From assembly GCA_050084985.1 (NCBI GenBank), contig JBITNC010000002.1, positions 22,816,001-22,880,000 on the forward strand: DNA of 64,000 bases, written 5' to 3'. Below the pieces are notes generated by a model. That model saw only the letters and a list, made by a program, of their open reading frames with translations, did no database searches and was not told the DNA's origin. Position 1 is the stretch's first letter. Each line of letters opens with the position of its first letter. This document shows, piece by piece, positions 52,101 through 58,100 of this stretch. The position numbers were made by a program, and so were the translations under genes. The stretch is from Nageia nagi (taxonomy: Eukaryota > Pinophyta).

Positions 52101-55100
52101 ATGGAGGAGACACCAAGACAGAAAGCGCCAATATTACCAAAAAAACATCCTATGAGAAATGCCCGAAGGTCTTAAAATCTAGCACAGGAGCTAAGGCAAA
52201 CCAGATCTATTCTGAACATCTGCTTGGAGAGACCAGGCGAGAGGGGTTACCTCCTTTCCTATGTCGAAACTCCAAAAACTGAGTGTTGTAAAGGATGCAT
52301 TTATAGAAGATGCAGTTGACTAGCCCCCCTTAATACAAACAAGGAGAAAGGGTAAGTGATGAGGTAATGGGAAGACCACCAAAAGGTCCATAAAGGACTC
52401 AAACAAGCTACCTTGAGGACAAAGGACAGCAACCATAAATTGGGCTATGAAACCATGAAGGCACCCAACAAGCTGAAGAAGAGTTGGGCTATGAGACCAT
52501 GAAGGCACCCAACGACACTAAAGAAGACCCCCCTAAGAATGGCATACTCTAATGCTTCCCAATATTGACCAAAGTGCCTCACAAGGAGTAGATAGGCTTG
52601 AAAAAGAACCACAATTGCAAGGATAGTCGAGCTCAAAGCGACTTCACAAGCACAATGGTGTGGTCTTCACCTACACACGATAAGTTCATAAAAAAGTCTT
52701 ATGAGTAGTCTAAGGGTCAGTATCTTTAAAAACACCAATTTAACATTGAAGAGCTCCAACTCTGCTTCGCACAGGAAAAAATGGCACCCAAAACAGATAC
52801 CCAAAGCTCAAGATATTGAATTAACAAGGTTGAGGGGTAAAAATTAAATTTTTGGAGCCCCCAACTATAGAAAATTAATTAAATCAAAAATTAATCATTT
52901 AATTAATAATCAAATTCAGAAACTGTGAAATGAGATTCTAAGCAGCATAAGCGACAAAAACATGTTGTATTTGTAGTCAAAACGTCCGGTTCGGAACCAG
53001 GAATGTTGTGAAACTATCCATTCTGAAAAGTGGGGTCTGATCAAAGAACAGGCTAAAAAAACATCACTGTTATACAGGCTGCTCAAATTAAATTGACAAC
53101 CAGATCTTCAAATGCTCATAACTTCCTCAAACGACATCGAAATCGAGCGAGACAAAAAGCAAAGTTGCTTAGCTAGAAAAAGGGTATCTGAATCTGCTAT
53201 CAGAAGTTGAATTTGGCCAACAGTTAGCTCGAAAAATGTGTCTGTCTTCAATATGACGTTTTTCAGCCAGCCAAGAATGCCAAAAATGCATTCCAATCAA
53301 CGGAGAGATCCAATCAGCACAATCGACTCCATGATGTGGGGCCCAACGTCCACAAGTGGATGCAACAACAGGAAAGTAGAGAGCACATGTAGTGGGTGGA
53401 GATCCACATTGTAGTGTAGCACATGTGGTTCGCCCAATCAATTCACCTTTCCCCGACATCCTCAAAGTGGAATGCCCACGTAGCAACTAGAGAGGTTGGT
53501 GCAAGGAGCCGCGTGATTTGGAGAGGGCTCTAGACAAAATTGCAAAGGATAGCCATTGAATGTAGAGATGTGCCACGAGAAGAAATGGCAGATCGAAACG
53601 CCATTTTGCTCGAAAGAACTCCACCCAATAAACATCTTGAATACTTGCACAGTCCAGATCTAAGCACAGAAGAAGAGAAGCTCTGGGTGATCAGGCCATT
53701 GGTGAGAGAGAGACGGCATGAGGAAGATGTCAAAACTCCAAATTTTAAGCTGTGTGGTGAGGCACGTGAAGACGAAGAAGGCCAAGAGGAGCATGTCCTA
53801 ACACAATGCAGATCGATAGATCTAGAGTGCACAATGAAACCAGAAGCCTATAGTGCATGTGGGATTGCAACTAAGAGGAGCCCACAAGCTGGAGGCGGAG
53901 GTCCCATAGGGCCAGAAACAACACACGCCAACCACTAAAGGAAGAGCTGGGAGGACATGATCAAGCATAGGGACACGCACCAAGAACAGCACCATCCAAG
54001 AGCAGGTGCCAAACATAAAGATCTGCAACCAAGAGGTTCAAGCTGGTAGAAGGTGGCGCAACCATGCATAAGAGGTCACGTCCATGCAGATCCAGAAACT
54101 AAAAAGATAGGTCACCTACCACAAAAGGAGATGCAACAAAAACAATGGAGGTGAGGGAGGGATTGGCTCAAGGAGGCCAATCCCCCTCACAAATTTGCTA
54201 AGCAAACATAGAGGGGGAGGTTCAGAGAAAGACCCGCTCTAATACTATGTAAAGATGAATAATAATCTTGATCTTGTTGTATTACAATGAAAGAGCCTTG
54301 CTTAAATAGGCAAGGAAAATGATTACAACCATTGGATCAAACTAATCTCATCCATTGGATTCACACCTGCCACTAATGGAAGACGACTAATCATACCACT
54401 AATGAATTTAAAATAAGAACATACCTAACACCACTAAGAGAAGAGGAAAAAAGAGCATCTCCACATGAGAAGAAATAATTGACCATCCTAATGAACTTAA
54501 TCAACCTAAGTATATGGTAATTTACTCTAACATTTTCTATGGATGTTATTAGATTTATCATTGGCCCTTTCACAATGATGGAGGATGATGTCATCAGTTC
54601 CACTACTCCAAGCATGTGACAGCACTGCACAGGCCCTTTTTGACAGTATTATTTTTATCATTGGCCCTTTTCTAATGGTGTATTCTAGGTTTTTAATGTC
54701 AATACCTAGGGTTTTAAACCCCTAGCATTTTTCTATTATCACTAGATGTACTTTTAAGTCCCATTGACCTATTTTGGTCACCCTTGGACATTAATATATC
54801 TTCTTCCCTTTCTTTCTATTTTATGCTTGGCAAAGATTATCTTTGAGAATACACATTGCTTCCTATCTTTATTTCATAAATTTATCCACATCTTCCACTT
54901 TAAACAATCCCAATAAACAGGCAATGGTGGACAAGGGTTTTTGCCTATATCATGCTTCAAAAGAAGACATCTTTGTAGATAAGTGGTAGGTTGTATTACA
55001 CCACCACTCTACCAATTGAAGCCATTTCACCAATTGGTATTGCTTATCTTGTGAAAAAAAAATCTCAAGTAAGTCATGAAACATTTGTTCACCACCTACA

Positions 55101-58100
55101 TTTGCCCATTCGTTTGTGGGTGATAATCTACACTAATTCAACTTAGTCCTATAGATCTTTGTTAGCTCCTTTCAAAAATTATTGATGAATATGAAATCTT
55201 TATCATGGAGCCTAAATATCTTATCCAAAACAACTTTTGCCATCTTATTTGTTGTAAAAAGGTGTTGTAATGCACAAAAATGCACAAACTTTGACTAATC
55301 TACTATCACCAAAATTGTTTTCTTTCCTTTAGAATTGGGAAGTCCTTTGATGAAGTCCATGGATATTGTTTCTCCCTTGTTGCATTGGCATGTTTCATAT
55401 TCTTTGACAAATTTCTTGATGTATTCCTTCAATCATTGCCAATAGAAGGATTGCTTTGCCTTATGATAAAACAACCCATAAATGACTTGATGATGGAGAC
55501 TCGTGAAGCTCTTGTAAAATATAATTTCTGATTTGACAACCTTGGGCCATGAATACACTATTATCATATCTCAACACCTCCTCTTGACATGTGTACTTTA
55601 TCTTCAATTCTTCTTTTCCAATATCCATATAAATCAAGTTATTTCCAAATTCTTCCTCCATTCCTACCTTATTTGGTGAATTGAAAGAGGAGTAAGACAA
55701 CATATGACCAACACCACAACTCTTTCTTCAATTTTCTGCAAAGTGCATCCATTACAATATTTTCTATGCATTTCTTATATTCCACCTCAAAATCATAGCC
55801 AAGCATTTTTGTTATCCATTTATATTGTTTTGGACAAGATAAGCTTTGCTCCAAGAAATATTTGAGACTACTATGGTCAATCCTGATTTTGTGGTGTCTC
55901 CCCATTAAGTATGTTTTCCATCTGTCAATGGCATGAAGAATAGCCAACATTTCCTTTTCATATATTTAATTTCCCCAATAGTTGCTTGCTTCCAAAGGCC
56001 AACAGATGCCCTTCTTGCATCAATACATTGTCTTTTTCAACTCTTCAAATGCTTGAGTTTCTTTTTTTGCCCAAATGGATGTGTCCTTCTTTGTAAGAGT
56101 TGCTAAGTGTGTTGTTTTTCCATAGTTCATAATTTTTTTGTAGCAACTAATAAGTCCTAAAAATTCTCTGACTTTTAAGAGTTTCAAAAAGGTGTCAAAC
56201 TTACTCAGCTTTAATATTTCTTTGATCCAGTTTTATCCTTCAACTCAAACCATACATCCCAAATACTCAACATCCGATGCTCCAATTGATCATTTAGATA
56301 TTTTCAAAAATCCTTGTTACTTATTCAAGATCCAAAAAACTTGTTCTCCTTAGTCAAGCTTAAGAGACGGTGTCATAGAATAAGTTTGATTTGTATTTAT
56401 TGGTAATGTGTTTAGTAACACATTAGTATTTATTAATACTATGACCAAAAGGTTAATTATGATTGGTTGTATATGTGTATACATGGATCATTGTTTAAGT
56501 AATTAGCCAACAGTTATAAATAAAACATATTGTTGTGTAATCCAATAATTATCGTTAAATCACATGGATTGATAGGAGTTCATGTGCCTATTTAAAGGCC
56601 ACTCCTGGCCATCATTTGTAAAGAGTTGTAACAAGCTTCCAAGCATCCCTGTTTGATTATCAACGTTCTATCATGTTATGTTCGATTATTATGATTGTGA
56701 TATCCTTTTAGGGCTTAATCACCCACCCATATTCTTACATCCACTATTCTTTCATATTTCGCTTCATTTATTGCTTTGTGTGAAATTCCCCTGGTGTTCT
56801 ATTTTGCAACCACATTGCATAATTCTTCAAAAAAGAAGTAAGAAAGAACAATATTAAATAAATGTAACAAGATCAAAAACATAATAAGATACACGATGAA
56901 ATATAATAATAGCACATTGTATTGGGGTAAAAGGAACACAAGCTTCTGAAATATACATAATGCTAAAAGACTCTGCATATAAAAGGGATGCCAATGAAAA
57001 AAAGACCAATGTTGTAGACCAAAGAAGAAGCTAGGCATTGACATGTGTATATAGAAAATATTAGGGCTGAAGAAAAGACAGCATTGCCACCTGCCACTCA
57101 AAAGGATCAATACAAGGTCTGATGAAATCCATGAAGCTAGTAAAGTGCTTACCCAAAACCTCTCCTAACATCCAAGCCTGACATACCTCTACATGTATAG
57201 AAAAGCATGTGAAACATGCTTGTATCATCCATGCCATGGGCAAGGAGATTTACAAGCCCAGTGACAACAAATCAAATAAAACAATGCAATTTAGAATGAC
57301 AATGAAGGGGATAGAGTACCCTAATTGCAATATCAATAATTAACCAATTTGTATGCACTAATGTGAACGAGCAATATGCAAGGAGCACTTAACACCTCCA
57401 ACATATAAAATGACTTGACAGGAGGAGGCGCAAAGTCTAGTAACCCTAAGGGTCTGTTGTAAAACTCTTTATATGAAATTAAAATCCTCCCAATCACAAG
57501 CCAGAATCTTGATATATGCAACAGTACATTCAACAAATCTCATAGTACGCATGACATCCGAAGATGAATTACTCCCCATTCTCCACCTCTGGAGAGAGCA
57601 AAGATGGAAAACGAAATTAACATATGAAATACAATGATCTTTTCCATATTATATTGTCATTGAAACTGAATAAATAACTTGAGTCGTGTGATGAAAACAT
57701 GCAGAATCTGCAAGAAATACTGCATAGAAATTCATTTTCGAGATAAGGGGATACAAGGAATAAGTCCAAGCGAACTGAAGGTACTGTTGACATATATCCT
57801 TTATAACTGCTCTGTTTTTCACCTCTCAGTGGAATATCAGAGGGACCATCTAAGGAGCAAAATAGAGATATGCAAACTAAATTTGACAATTGGTTTTTAG
57901 AATAAGAACATGTTTACACGAACAGTATAATCTTATTAAGGGATAAGCACCAGTATTGATTAATTCAACTTGAAATCACTCAAAAACTGTACTGATTTAA
58001 TCCACAACACAATGATAATTAACAGGTGCCTGGCAAGCTGGCATGACAGAATCTATAATGTTCAGTATCCTGAATTTATATGAAAAATAGCCTGGCACTA

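Larger units (their letters stand above)
51311..54532 (-). mobile_element. Complete non-autonomous LTR retrotransposon J
   Basis: Two LTRs (51,311-51,597 and 54,248-54,532) with TG..CA ends on the minus strand are flanked by the exact pentamer TTTTC on both sides (51,306-51,310 and 54,533-54,537). On the minus strand the 5' LTR (54,532-54,248) is followed by TAGTATTAGAGC, a variant of the tRNA-Met primer site. The purine tract CACTTAAAGGGGGGTG lies before the 3' LTR at about 51,600. The 2.65-kb interior has no gag, protease, reverse transcriptase or integrase motifs. It probably used copia enzymes in trans. Confidence 0.93.

Noticed and set aside
53540-53938. 132-codon plus-strand frame and its antisense partners
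   Set aside because: They lie in the interior of non-autonomous element J, with no domain and no transcription signal; probably chance from low AT content.
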